A stretch of 64,000 nucleotides of DNA from Thalassoglobus neptunius (lineage in GTDB: Bacteria; Planctomycetota; Planctomycetia; Planctomycetales; Planctomycetaceae). Within the stretch, counting starts at the first letter, position 1; every line of letters starts with the position of its first letter. The stretch spans positions 62,373 through 126,372 of the forward strand of contig NZ_SIHI01000004.1 in assembly GCF_007859735.1 (NCBI RefSeq), written 5' to 3'. This document shows positions 28,802-37,800 of this stretch, one piece after another. The notes below the pieces were generated by a model, which ran no database searches, was not told the origin of the DNA, and was given only the letters and a program-made list of their open reading frames with translations. Position numbers and translations under genes: made by a program.

Positions 28802-30541
28802 ATGCTATCTCTGGCCAGCTTAAGGCTTTTTGCCCAGTCGCTGTGCGTTCTGACAGTTGTCGCTTTCACATCGGTCGCCGTCCATGCACAGCCCGCTCCG
28901 CGATCCGATCAGCGACTGCCGCCTGATGTTTTCTTTTATGCAACAACACCTGACGTCCCTGCGACATTTGATCAGTTCCAGCAGACCCCTTGGGGACAAC
29001 TGATCTACGGTCCGGAAATGACCCCTTTCCGCGAACACATGATCGAGTGGGTCCAAAACAAGATGGCGGAATCGGTCGAACGTGTTGAAGCCGACCTTGG
29101 ATACCCGCCGAGCGACCTCGCAGCCTTGATCGATGGCGAAGCGTCCATTGCTGTGGTTCGTCCTTTGGGGGGAGCACTCGGAGTTGTCGCCTTCGTCGAG
29201 ACTGGCGATCACGAAGACATTCTTCAGCCACTTCTGGATAAAATCGACAGCGAACTCGCGAACCAAGAAAAAGTCACAGCAACGTCCGAAACCATTGCCG
29301 GGACTGAGATCAAAGTCTATTCCATCCAGACAGATTCACCGCAGATGCCAACAGTGGATGTCTGCTACTTCGTCAAAGATGGAACCGTCATCATTGGATC
29401 GTCCGTCGACATTCTCGATTCCGTTCTCGAACGATGGGATGGAGAACACGCTCAGACATTCGAAAAGAACAGCTTCTATCAACAATTTCTGGCTCGCTGC
29501 CAGACGTCAGACGGAAGTGAACCGGACTCCATTTACTTTGTGACTCCCGTTCAACTCACCTTGGGAATTCTGCAATCGATTCCGGACACACAGTTCTTCG
29601 GAGCGATGGCAGCTGGCTTCCTCCCGCAATTTGGAGTGAACACATTGCGTGGAGCGGGCGCGACCGTCGAACTGAACGCCGAGGATTTCGCCACAATTTC
29701 GCGATCACTTCTCATTGTTGATCAGCCGACAGCCGGGATTTTCAAAGCGTTTGAATTCCGTCCGACCTTCACCGAAGTCTCTGACTGGGTTCCTGCTGAC
29801 GCATCAGGTTACTTCGCATTCGACTGGAATCTGCTCGGCGCTTACGACACCATCGAAAACCTCTATGACACATGGATCGGCCGCCAGCCAGGCAGCTTCG
29901 AGAAAATGGTCACTCAGGCGACTCGTCGTGCCGATGGATTCGACCTGCACATCCGTGACGATGTTCTCGCGACATTCTCCGGTCAGTTCGAGTTCTTCTT
30001 CGCGACCCCTGAAGGTGACGATCCCAATGACGTCGACGGAACCGCAGCGATTGGCATCACGGACCCGGAAAAAGCCCAGAAACTCATCGATCTCGCCCTT
30101 GAACAGGCAGACTCAGTCGAAGAAGGGACCGTTTCCGGGAACACCGTTACTCTCGTGTCATCCGGCGGAAAAGACTTCGTCGTCGCCATTCACGACGGAA
30201 CTGTTTACATCACCCGATCGCAAGAGCGAGCCAAGCAAATCTTTGACGGCCTGCCTGACAACATGTCGCTCAAGCAGTCGCAGAATTACCTCCGCGCAGA
30301 GTCGCATCTTCCGGAAAGCTATTCGTTCTTCTCGTACCAGGATGCCGCCACGGGCATGAAGGCCAACTACGAAAAACTCCGCAACGGAGATTTCGACAGT
30401 GCCACAGAAGGAGAAATCGACTTCTCTCTGTTGCCACCTTACGAAGAGGTTTCGAAGTACTTCGTGCCTTCGTTCAGCTACTGCATCCCAACCGATGAAG
30501 GCCCCTACACCGAGCAGTTCACTCTGCCCATCGTGGAATAG
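28802..30541 (+). CDS. uncharacterised secreted protein
   Basis: 579 residues, function not recognised. A signal peptide (LASLRLFAQSLCVLTVVAFTSVAVHA) precedes a long mixed alpha/beta exported region. Recurrent blocks of the type EASIAVVRPLGGALGVVAFVETGD, KVYSIQTD, CYFVKDGTVIIGSSVDILDSVLERWDG and VVAIHDGTVYITRSQERAKQIFDGLP appear twice. This suggests two copies of one domain, as in DUF3352-like proteins; that assignment is tentative. It has its own terminator-like hairpin downstream. Confidence 0.6.
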   Translation: MLSLASLRLFAQSLCVLTVVAFTSVAVHAQPAPRSDQRLPPDVFFYATTPDVPATFDQFQQTPWGQLIYGPEMTPFREHMIEWVQNKMAESVERVEADLGYPPSDLAALIDGEASIAVVRPLGGALGVVAFVETGDHEDILQPLLDKIDSELANQEKVTATSETIAGTEIKVYSIQTDSPQMPTVDVCYFVKDGTVIIGSSVDILDSVLERWDGEHAQTFEKNSFYQQFLARCQTSDGSEPDSIYFVTPVQLTLGILQSIPDTQFFGAMAAGFLPQFGVNTLRGAGATVELNAEDFATISRSLLIVDQPTAGIFKAFEFRPTFTEVSDWVPADASGYFAFDWNLLGAYDTIENLYDTWIGRQPGSFEKMVTQATRRADGFDLHIRDDVLATFSGQFEFFFATPEGDDPNDVDGTAAIGITDPEKAQKLIDLALEQADSVEEGTVSGNTVTLVSSGGKDFVVAIHDGTVYITRSQERAKQIFDGLPDNMSLKQSQNYLRAESHLPESYSFFSYQDAATGMKANYEKLRNGDFDSATEGEIDFSLLPPYEEVSKYFVPSFSYCIPTDEGPYTEQFTLPIVE

Positions 30542-30591
30542 CATTTCCGCCGTAAGGTCTTTCTACAGAAGAGATTGACAATTGCAATTGC

Positions 30592-30624
30592 AGAAACCAG
30601 CCGACAGCTCGTCGTCTGGTTTCT
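30592..30624 (+). terminator. terminator-like hairpin after the 579-residue protein gene
   Basis: A 9-bp perfect stem (AGAAACCAG/CTGGTTTCT) is extended inward by CGAC/GTCG after a mismatch, with a five-base loop, 51 bases after the stop. The following sequence is only moderately T-rich. The rest of the 388-base gap to fabI shows nothing recognisable. Confidence 0.55.
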
Positions 30625-30929
30625 TGCATTTCTGGTCTCCAATCGCCCGATCTGATTGAAGCCTCGATCGGTGTTGGATATCGTTCTGAAAGTAGAGGAA
30701 CCTGTTTTGACCGCAAGCGTCTGCTTGCCGAGTGTTTCCTCTGTCACGAATGCTTCAATTCATCGAGTCGTAGATCGTTGACTTCCAGAAATCGACATCT
30801 CAGTTTTCGATGGAAACGTGTCGATTGAAGCCAAAATCGGAGCGTCGTCGACGGATCGATGTCTGCCAGATGCTCCCCAACACAGTTACAGTTTATCTCC
30901 CAGCGAGAATCACTGAAGAAAGAGAAGTC

Positions 30930-31742
30930 ATGGGATTGTTTGAAGGAAAGAAGGGAATCGTTCTGGGAATTGCGAACGATCACTCGATCGCATGGGCGAT
31001 TACACAACAACTCTTCGCCGAAGGTGCGGAGATTGGTTTCACACACCTTCCCGACAAAGACCCAGCTCGTCCGAAAAACGAAAACAAAGTCCGTAAGCTC
31101 GTCGATCCGCACGGCGCGAAATTCGTCATCCCCTGCGATGTCACGAGCGACGAGCAACTTGATACCGTCTTCGAGAAAACCGAGCAGGAGTTCGGCAAGA
31201 TCGACTTCGTGCTCCACAGCATCGCATTCGCTCCCCCTGCCGACTTGACCGGCCCGGTCTACCGCTGCAGTCGTGATGGTTTCAAACTGGCCATGGAAAT
31301 CAGCGTCTACAGCCTGATCGCAATGGCAGGTCGAGCGCAAGGTCTCTTGAACGAGGGGGGAAGCATGCTCACCCTCAGCTATCTCGGTGGAGAACGTGTG
31401 ATTCCCGGTTACAACTTGATGGGGCTGTGTAAGTCCGCACTCGAAAGTGCCGTAGGCTATCTCGCGAGCGAATTCGGTCCCGAAGGCAAACGAGTCAACG
31501 CAGTGAGCGCCGGCCCGGTCAAAACTGTCAGTGCCAGTGGTGTCGGAGACATCAAGAAGATGTTTCAGCTCTACGAAACATTCTCGCCAATGCGTCGCAA
31601 TATCACCGCCGAGGAAGTCGGGAAATCGTCAATGTTCCTGCTGAGCGATTACGCTTCAGGAATCACCGGGGAAGTGTTGCACGTCGACGCCGGTTACCAC
31701 TGTGTGGCTGCTCCGCCTCTCGACGCGTTCGACGAAAAGTAA
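30930..31742 (+). CDS. fabI: enoyl-[acyl-carrier-protein] reductase (NADH), FabI
   Basis: 270 residues from ATG 30930 (frame open to 30810), chosen because [24 protein letters not shown] is the family's true N-terminus and AAAGAGAAG lies just upstream. It catalyses the last reduction of fatty-acid elongation. Motifs: nucleotide-binding [44 protein letters not shown] with the catalytic Tyr and Lys (Y-x6-K arrangement), and [12 protein letters not shown]. The length agrees with typical FabI. It stands alone in the fatty-acid pathway here. Confidence 0.93.
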   Translation: MGLFEGKKGIVLGIANDHSIAWAITQQLFAEGAEIGFTHLPDKDPARPKNENKVRKLVDPHGAKFVIPCDVTSDEQLDTVFEKTEQEFGKIDFVLHSIAFAPPADLTGPVYRCSRDGFKLAMEISVYSLIAMAGRAQGLLNEGGSMLTLSYLGGERVIPGYNLMGLCKSALESAVGYLASEFGPEGKRVNAVSAGPVKTVSASGVGDIKKMFQLYETFSPMRRNITAEEVGKSSMFLLSDYASGITGEVLHVDAGYHCVAAPPLDAFDEK

Positions 31743-31804
31743 GAAGCCGCATCTTCCGTTTTTCGCGAACCTCACACTCCTGAACCTTTTATGACAGGCA
31801 GGAC

Positions 31805-32365
31805 ATGCGCAGCCCTCAACTGATGGACCGTTCGACGAGTCGTCTGGTCGTTGTCGACATGCAGGAAAAACTCTTGCCTGTCGTCGAGCGACACAGCGAA
31901 ATCCTGCGGAGAACGTTGCAACTCGTACGGGCTGCGCAAATTCTTGATGTGCCGACGACTGCCACGGAGCAGTATCCGCGAGGTTTAGGCGGAACCGTGG
32001 CTGAACTGGCAGAAGCGATTCCAAATCGCCCGGAAAAGTTACAATTCAGCGCTGCGGAATGTCTCGATGGGACTTCAGAGACAATTCTCTCCGAGGCGCG
32101 ACATCAGATCGTTCTCGCAGGAATCGAAACACATGTCTGCGTCCTTCAGACAGCACTCGATCTGTCTTCGAAAGGCTTTAATGTGTTCGTCGTTGCAGAC
32201 GCCGTCGGCAGTCGCACCGCAGAGGACAAGTCCATCGCACTGAAACGCATTTCCGACGAAGGCATTCAGGTCGTTTCGACCGAGATGGTGCTCTTCGAAT
32301 GGTGCGAAGTGGCAGGCACCGACGAGTTCAAGCAAATCAGCAAACTCGTGACCAACCGAGACTAG
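31805..32365 (+). CDS. isochorismatase-like cysteine hydrolase
   Basis: 186 residues of the isochorismatase superfamily. The catalytic triad can be read as Asp in LVVVDMQEKLLPVV, Lys in RPEKLQFSA, and Cys in VLAGIETHVCVLQTALDL. Stand-alone members act on small amides or are of unknown substrate (YcaC-like). The ribosome site GGCAGGAC precedes the ATG. The stop codon TAG is formed by the first three bases of repeat copy 2. Confidence 0.87.
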   Translation: MRSPQLMDRSTSRLVVVDMQEKLLPVVERHSEILRRTLQLVRAAQILDVPTTATEQYPRGLGGTVAELAEAIPNRPEKLQFSAAECLDGTSETILSEARHQIVLAGIETHVCVLQTALDLSSKGFNVFVVADAVGSRTAEDKSIALKRISDEGIQVVSTEMVLFEWCEVAGTDEFKQISKLVTNRD

Positions 32366-32467
32366 AGCAAGTTGCTCTTTCCTGTGCACTCGCTTGCACT
32401 GTTTCATAAGTCAAAAGGCTGTGCTTGCTCGTGCGAGATCGTTCACACAAAATCAGAAACTGCTCTA
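32363..32467 (+). repeat. interspersed hairpin repeat, copy 2
   Basis: A 105-bp copy with intact ends TAGAGCAAGTTGCTC... and ...ACTGCTCTA. It is nearly identical to copy 1 in its left half and moderately diverged in the right half. It lies between convergent genes (isochorismatase-like hydrolase and TauD-like dioxygenase), and its first three bases are the stop codon of the hydrolase gene. Confidence 0.87.
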
Positions 32468-32473
32468 GGATTC

Positions 32474-32501
32474 ACTCTCAACTCAAAGTTGAGTTGAGAG
32501 T
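32474..32501 (+). terminator. palindromic hairpin between convergent genes
   Basis: A 28-base perfect palindrome-like stem (ACTCTCAACTCAA / TTGAGTTGAGAGT, 13 bp) stands just after repeat copy 2 and 21 bases before the end of the minus-strand dioxygenase gene. CTCATTTTC follows on the plus strand. It is probably a bidirectional terminator; its AT-rich stem and short T-run make it less than ideal. Confidence 0.6.
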
Positions 32502-32521
32502 CTCATTTTCTGATTCGCTGG

Positions 32522-33631
32522 TTAACCGACGGACTCGCCAGCCACGAGAGACGCGAGCACTTTGCGAGTTCCTGTAAAGTTACGACGACCGTGCATTGCC
32601 ACATAGTTGTCAACAAGTGCGATGTCCCCCGATTGCCACATCAGGTCGAACGTCACGCGTTCTGCGAGGTCCGAGCACGCCATGACATCTTCCGGATCCA
32701 GAATCGAACCATCACCAAAACGGATCGAATTTGAGGGATCGTTGCGGGTATCTTTCCAGCCTTTATACGCAGCGATCAACTGATTGAAGAATGCCTTTCG
32801 CCCATCTCCGAGATCACGGACAGCATCCAGCACAGGTGTCACAGCTTTCAGACTTCCATCATCCAGCCAGGTCCAGGTGTAGCCCAACTCTCGCATCCGC
32901 TCTTCTGCTTCTTCGCGGGTTTGAGCACGAAACGTACTCTGCCAGCTGCGGCCCATACCTGACTGTGCATCGTCAAAACCAGGCATAACATTCGTGTATT
33001 GAAGCCCTTTGTTTTCACAGTCTGCGGCGAATTCCGGAAGCTCTTTTTGCATCAACTCAAACAGTGCATCCGAGCGGCAAAGCGGAGTGGCTCCACCGGT
33101 GTCTGCGGCATGCTCACAAAAGAAAAACAACTTGCTTGGGTAAACAGGTGTCTGCGCCATTTCGTGATGCAGAAAAATCGTCACTTCCGGAGGAGCTTCG
33201 TTTGCTGTGAAGACTCGATCCGTTTTGACGACGCGCACGGCATTCGAAAGAGAGTCCTCATACCGAAAGTTCGGAAATCCGCAGGCTTCAATGAACCGAT
33301 CAAATTCGAAGGCATCCGCAACGGGAAATCCACGGAAAAGTATCGCTCCGTGTTTCGCAGCTGTGTCGCTGATCAGTTGAGAATGCGGTTTGAGAAACTC
33401 TTCGACATCCGCAAGATCACGCGAAGGGGAATCCCACTGAATCACGATGGGGAAAACTCCCCCGTCAATTGACAGTTGTCCGTCCACGTGGACTTCACGG
33501 ACGGATTCTTCGTTCTTCAGGACTTCTGAAATCGTCAATTGTGACACACTCGACTCCCCACTGAGGACTGCAAACACATCCATCAATGCGCGAAAGACAT
33601 GAACAAAACTTGTCCCGAGAAACTCAATCAT
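32522..33631 (-). CDS. TauD/TfdA-family Fe(II)/2-oxoglutarate dioxygenase
   Basis: 369 residues from the ATG at 33631, which overlaps the stop of the aldo/keto reductase by eight bases; a later ATG at 33583 is a possible alternative. The fold is visible in GAILFRGFPVADAFEFDRFIEACG, then VTIFLHHEMAQTPVYPSKLFFFCEHAADTGGATPLC with the first iron His and Glu, and ALVDNYVAMHGRRNFTG with the distal His and the 2-oxoglutarate-binding Arg. This is the clavaminate-synthase/TauD-like type. Substrate unknown. Coupled translation with the reductase suggests a shared pathway. Confidence 0.83.
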   Translation of the reverse strand: MIEFLGTSFVHVFRALMDVFAVLSGESSVSQLTISEVLKNEESVREVHVDGQLSIDGGVFPIVIQWDSPSRDLADVEEFLKPHSQLISDTAAKHGAILFRGFPVADAFEFDRFIEACGFPNFRYEDSLSNAVRVVKTDRVFTANEAPPEVTIFLHHEMAQTPVYPSKLFFFCEHAADTGGATPLCRSDALFELMQKELPEFAADCENKGLQYTNVMPGFDDAQSGMGRSWQSTFRAQTREEAEERMRELGYTWTWLDDGSLKAVTPVLDAVRDLGDGRKAFFNQLIAAYKGWKDTRNDPSNSIRFGDGSILDPEDVMACSDLAERVTFDLMWQSGDIALVDNYVAMHGRRNFTGTRKVLASLVAGESVG

Positions 33632-34604
33632 AGATCGGACAAAACGTGTTGAATGCCTCGAGCCCAAAATCTCCAGGATCGTTGAATCGGCGATGTTGAT
33701 CGAGCCCGGAAATCGCCGCCATTTCGTCATCGGACAATTCAAAATCGAAGATCGAAATGTTCTCGACCAATCGCTCCCGACGCGTTGTCTTCGGAATCAC
33801 TGCTGTTTCACACTGAACTCCCCAGCGGAGCACAACTTGTGCAGGCGTCCGACCATGCCGCTTGGCAATGTCCTGAACAACCGCTTGAGACAACACGGAA
33901 TCATCCGTTCCAGCCATTCCGATCGGCACATACGAAAGTGCTCCGAGCGGAGAAAATCCCGTGACCGCGATCTTTTGTTGCTGACAATATTTGAGCAGTT
34001 TCTCCTGAACGAGATAGGGATGCCGCTCAATTTGCAGCACCGAAGGGCGAATTCTCGCACCGTTCAAAAGATCAGCGAGGAGCCCCGTGTTGAAGTTGCA
34101 GACACCGATATTCTTGATGAGTCCTTCATCGACCAGTTCTTCCATGGCCTGCCAGGTTTCGAGAATCGGAACCGGTGCAAACTCCATTTGGGGAGTCTCC
34201 TGTTCAGGATCGAAGACCCAACCGGGAGGGTATCTTTCTTCAAACGGAACGTACTTGAGCGATATCGGAAAGTGGATCAGATAGAGATCCAACTCGTCCA
34301 ATTGCAAATCCGTCAGCGTCTTCTGCAATGCTGGCCGAACATGTTCTGGAGCGTGATACGTATTCCAAAGCTTGGAAGTGACCCACAAATCCTCCCGCTG
34401 ACAACGTCCGCTGTTGAGAGATGCCGATAGCCCTCGGCCGACAGCTTCCTCGTTGCCGTAATCACAGGCACAATCGAAGTGGCGGTACCCAACATCAATT
34501 GCCTCTTCGACGATCGACGGGACCGCTTCGGAATCGATTTTCCAGAATCCCAGACCAACTTTAGGGAGCTTCGCCCCGCTGGCCAATTGGAGTGTCTCGG
34601 TCAT
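33624..34604 (-). CDS. aldo/keto reductase (AKR, xylose-reductase-like)
   Basis: 326 residues. The catalytic tetrad is present: Asp in GYRHFDCACDYGNEEAVG with its Tyr, Lys in LWVTSKLWNTYH, and His in LYLIHFPIS. The NADPH-binding region is VIPKTTRRERLVENI, and the C-terminal loop ends GDFGLEAFNTFCPIYD, like xylose reductases of the AKR2 type. The product reduces aldehydes or aldoses. The stop lies within the start region of the dioxygenase gene. Confidence 0.9.
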   Translation of the reverse strand: MTETLQLASGAKLPKVGLGFWKIDSEAVPSIVEEAIDVGYRHFDCACDYGNEEAVGRGLSASLNSGRCQREDLWVTSKLWNTYHAPEHVRPALQKTLTDLQLDELDLYLIHFPISLKYVPFEERYPPGWVFDPEQETPQMEFAPVPILETWQAMEELVDEGLIKNIGVCNFNTGLLADLLNGARIRPSVLQIERHPYLVQEKLLKYCQQQKIAVTGFSPLGALSYVPIGMAGTDDSVLSQAVVQDIAKRHGRTPAQVVLRWGVQCETAVIPKTTRRERLVENISIFDFELSDDEMAAISGLDQHRRFNDPGDFGLEAFNTFCPIYD

Positions 34605-34820
34605 GTTCTCAGTTTTCTCTGCCTCAGAGTCTTCTGTTTCATGCTGCTTTCCGAAAACCGATTCCTCATCGCTGGGGAATGCTTGGCGTCTCAGATTTTC
34701 AGATCACCTTCATCGCGATTTTCACGAAGTCATAGCAGATTCTGGCATCAGAGTCCCGGCAACCGAACCCATTTCCATCGGTAATTTTTCACACCTCAAG
34801 AGCGAGCATGAAAAGACGTG

Positions 34821-37800
34821 TCAGTCGGCCTGAACCTCAGGCGGACGAGACCGGAAAATCTCTTCGAAGTAGTTTCGGATCAGCTTCGAATATTCTCCGG
34901 ATGGCCGCTTCCGGGCGGAGTTCAGGAGTTCGGTTTGCAACTCTCCCGGCAACTGCCCCCAATCTCTCGCATCGCTCGACTGGATCTGCAGATTCAAATC
35001 GCTCAGGTCAACGAGTTGATCCACTCCAAACTCGGAGGATTCTGAACTCGGGCTGCTGCCCGGTTGCTGTCCTTCCGGCTTTGATCCGGGCTTTTGCTGG
35101 CCGGGCTGAGCCATTCCCATTTTTCCCGCAGCTTGTCGCATTGATTTCGCAGCCTGACGCAGGGCCTGAGATGACGACGACGGTTGCTGCTCCGATTGGC
35201 TTCCCTGTTCGGAGGGTTGTTGACCTTCTGATCCCCCCTCGTCCGAAGCTTCCATGTCTCCGGAATCGGTCTGCTGATCTTCTTGCGATGCCTGTTGCTG
35301 GTCTCCGTTCTCGCCTGAGCTGAGTTGTCCGAGTTGCTTCAACATCCGCCCCGCCGCCTGCAAATGCCCCCCAGCAGATGCGACCTGTTCACCCACTCCG
35401 TCAGAAATCAAAGACTCTTCTTGCTGTTGACCTTGTCCCTGTTGACCCTGTCCCTGTTGACCCTGTCCCTGTTCGCCTTGTCCCTGTTCGCCTTGTCCCT
35501 GTTCGCCCTGGCCCTGTTCGCCCTGGCCCTGTTCGCCCTGGCCCTGTTCGCCCTGGCCCTGTTCGCCCTGGCCCTGTTCGCCCTGGCCCTGTTCGCCCTG
35601 GCCCTGTTCGCTCTGAGAAGATTGGTTCATCTCGGATCCAGAATCCTGAGTTGGTTTTTCGCTTTCCGAGTTTGCATCCGAGGCCGACATCGACTCAGAA
35701 CCCATCGACTCAGAACCCATCGGCGCGGAATCCGGCGACGAAGCATTCTCACCTGACGCCGTGTTCTGGTCAGACGGGTTCGTTTTCGTATTCATTTCAC
35801 TCGGTTGAAACTGATCCCCAGCCAGTTCGCGCGCATTTCGCGCAGCCTGTTCCAGAGATCTGGCAGCTTCACGTGCAGAATGTGCTGACTGGGTCCGGTT
35901 CTGCTGTTGCGTCGCTGTTTCTGCCTGTTCCATTTGCTCACGAGCTTGTGAAACAGACTTCTTGGCCTCTCTCAATCTTCGTTCCGATTGCGAAGAGTTC
36001 GGTGTCGGCAAGGCAGCGAATTCATCTTCGGTCCGAACGAACTCATCCGCCAGGGAATCTGTCTCTTCGAGAACCCGATCCTGTGAGGCTTCGACCGGAG
36101 AACGCTCTGAACTCTCGCCTTGGACGGAATCGTTCTCTCTGTCAGAAGTTGGTCGCGATGCTGATTCTTCTGATCCGTTGGGCCTCTCCTCACTTTGATC
36201 CGAGCGGTCAGAGTTGGCAGGACTCTCTTCATTGGTAGGACGCTCTCCCTGCTCCGGACGCTTATCGTTATTCTCCGAACGCTCTTCGTTCTGCTGCCCT
36301 TGTTGCAACTGTTGACCGCTGGTTTTCATGTCCTCAATGAGCTTTTCAAGCTGACTGGCAGATTCAGAGCCTTCCGATTCTTGAGCTTCTGCGAGGCGAT
36401 CGGCCGCGACTTGTTGTGCTTTTTGATGGCTTTCCAGTGCTTCTCCGAGATCTCCTCGCTGAAGATGTTTAGCAGCGTCTTCGAGATGGGTCGCTGGGTT
36501 CGTTCGCCGCCCCTCCTCCGGTGTATCGCGTTCCTCTTCGAGTGATTGAATTGCCTTGCGGAGTTCGTTCGCCAGCTTTTGCTCCTGTTGTCTGAGCGAC
36601 TTCGTTTCTTTCGCCAACTCTTGAGCCTGCTGGCGATGTGTCTTGGCGATGTCGTTTTGTTCCTCAGCGAGTTGTCCAGCCTTGTGAGCAATTTCGGCCA
36701 ACTTGCGTTCGACAGAAGTTCGAGCCGACGATTCCAACTCGGGCTGTCGCTTCATCAGTTCAGAAAGTTCACGAGAGAGATTCCGCTGGGCATTCGAAGC
36801 GTCTCGATGATCGAGATTCCATTCCTGCCGCGCACGTGATTGTTCGGGAGTGAGCGCATCGCCCTCTTCTCCAATTTGACTCTTCCGTTGTTCAAGATCT
36901 TCCACGCGATCGGCAAGTCGCTCTGACTGGTGAGCAAGACGATTCAGTTCCAATAGATCTCGCTGTAAATCAGCAGCTTCGCTGTAATCTTGTTGGACCT
37001 GATCCAGTTGCTTTTCCGTTTTCAGCATATTGCGAATGGCTTGTTCGAACTCCTCTGCCTTGTCAGGGAGTTCAGCCTGATCGGCATCGTTCAAGTTTTC
37101 TTGTGCCTGCGCCAAAGGTTCCTGAGCCGCATTCTGAAGCTGGCTGGAAACCTGATTCATGAGAGGCTGCTGGTTCATGTGTGCAGCCAGTTGCTCCATT
37201 TGCTGCTGAAGCTTCTCCAGTTTCTCACGAACTTGAGCGACGTCCTCCTGATTGTCCCAATTGTTGTCTTTCGCAACGTCCAATTCGGCCTGCTTCTTCA
37301 ACTCTTCTGTCTTTTCGCGTTGGCTTTCGAGTTGCGATTTCAGGTTCTTCAACGCTTCCTCAGTCTGTTGCTGCCGTTGAGCGAATGTCTGATCGCCATA
37401 AGGCTTCGCGTCGAGACGAATCGGCAGGAACCGTTTCACTGTCCATGTTTCATTCGGTGCGGGGATCGGCCGCTCATCGACTGCCCGAGCTCGATAGGCG
37501 ATGCGCATGCCTTCGGAAAGCTTGAACTGCGCGAGGTCGAGTTCAAAGAGGTTCTCAACGTGCCGTTCACCAAGCTGTCGTTGATCCACTCGAAACACGC
37601 GCTCTTCTGTCAATTGAGGGCTGCGAACGATTTCGCAGTGGAGTTCGAGTTGGTCGACTCCGTAATCATCACTCGCGATGATCGGCACGGGAAACAGGTC
37701 GTCCGGGCGGGCGCTCGTCAAACTTTCGTTGTCACCGAACGCAATTGTGGGAGGCAGATCTTCGGCAATCGTCAGTCTTCGAGACCCTGACAACACGGTC

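Noticed and set aside
32690-32712. T-arm-like sequence (GGTTCGATTC on the minus strand), possible tRNA
   Set aside because: It lies inside the dioxygenase gene and lacks acceptor, D and anticodon arms around it.
35325-36238. Long open frames on the plus strand opposite the DUF4175 gene
   Set aside because: They follow from the repeat and codon bias of the opposite strand; the translations are Leu/Phe-Ala or Pro-Val repeats.
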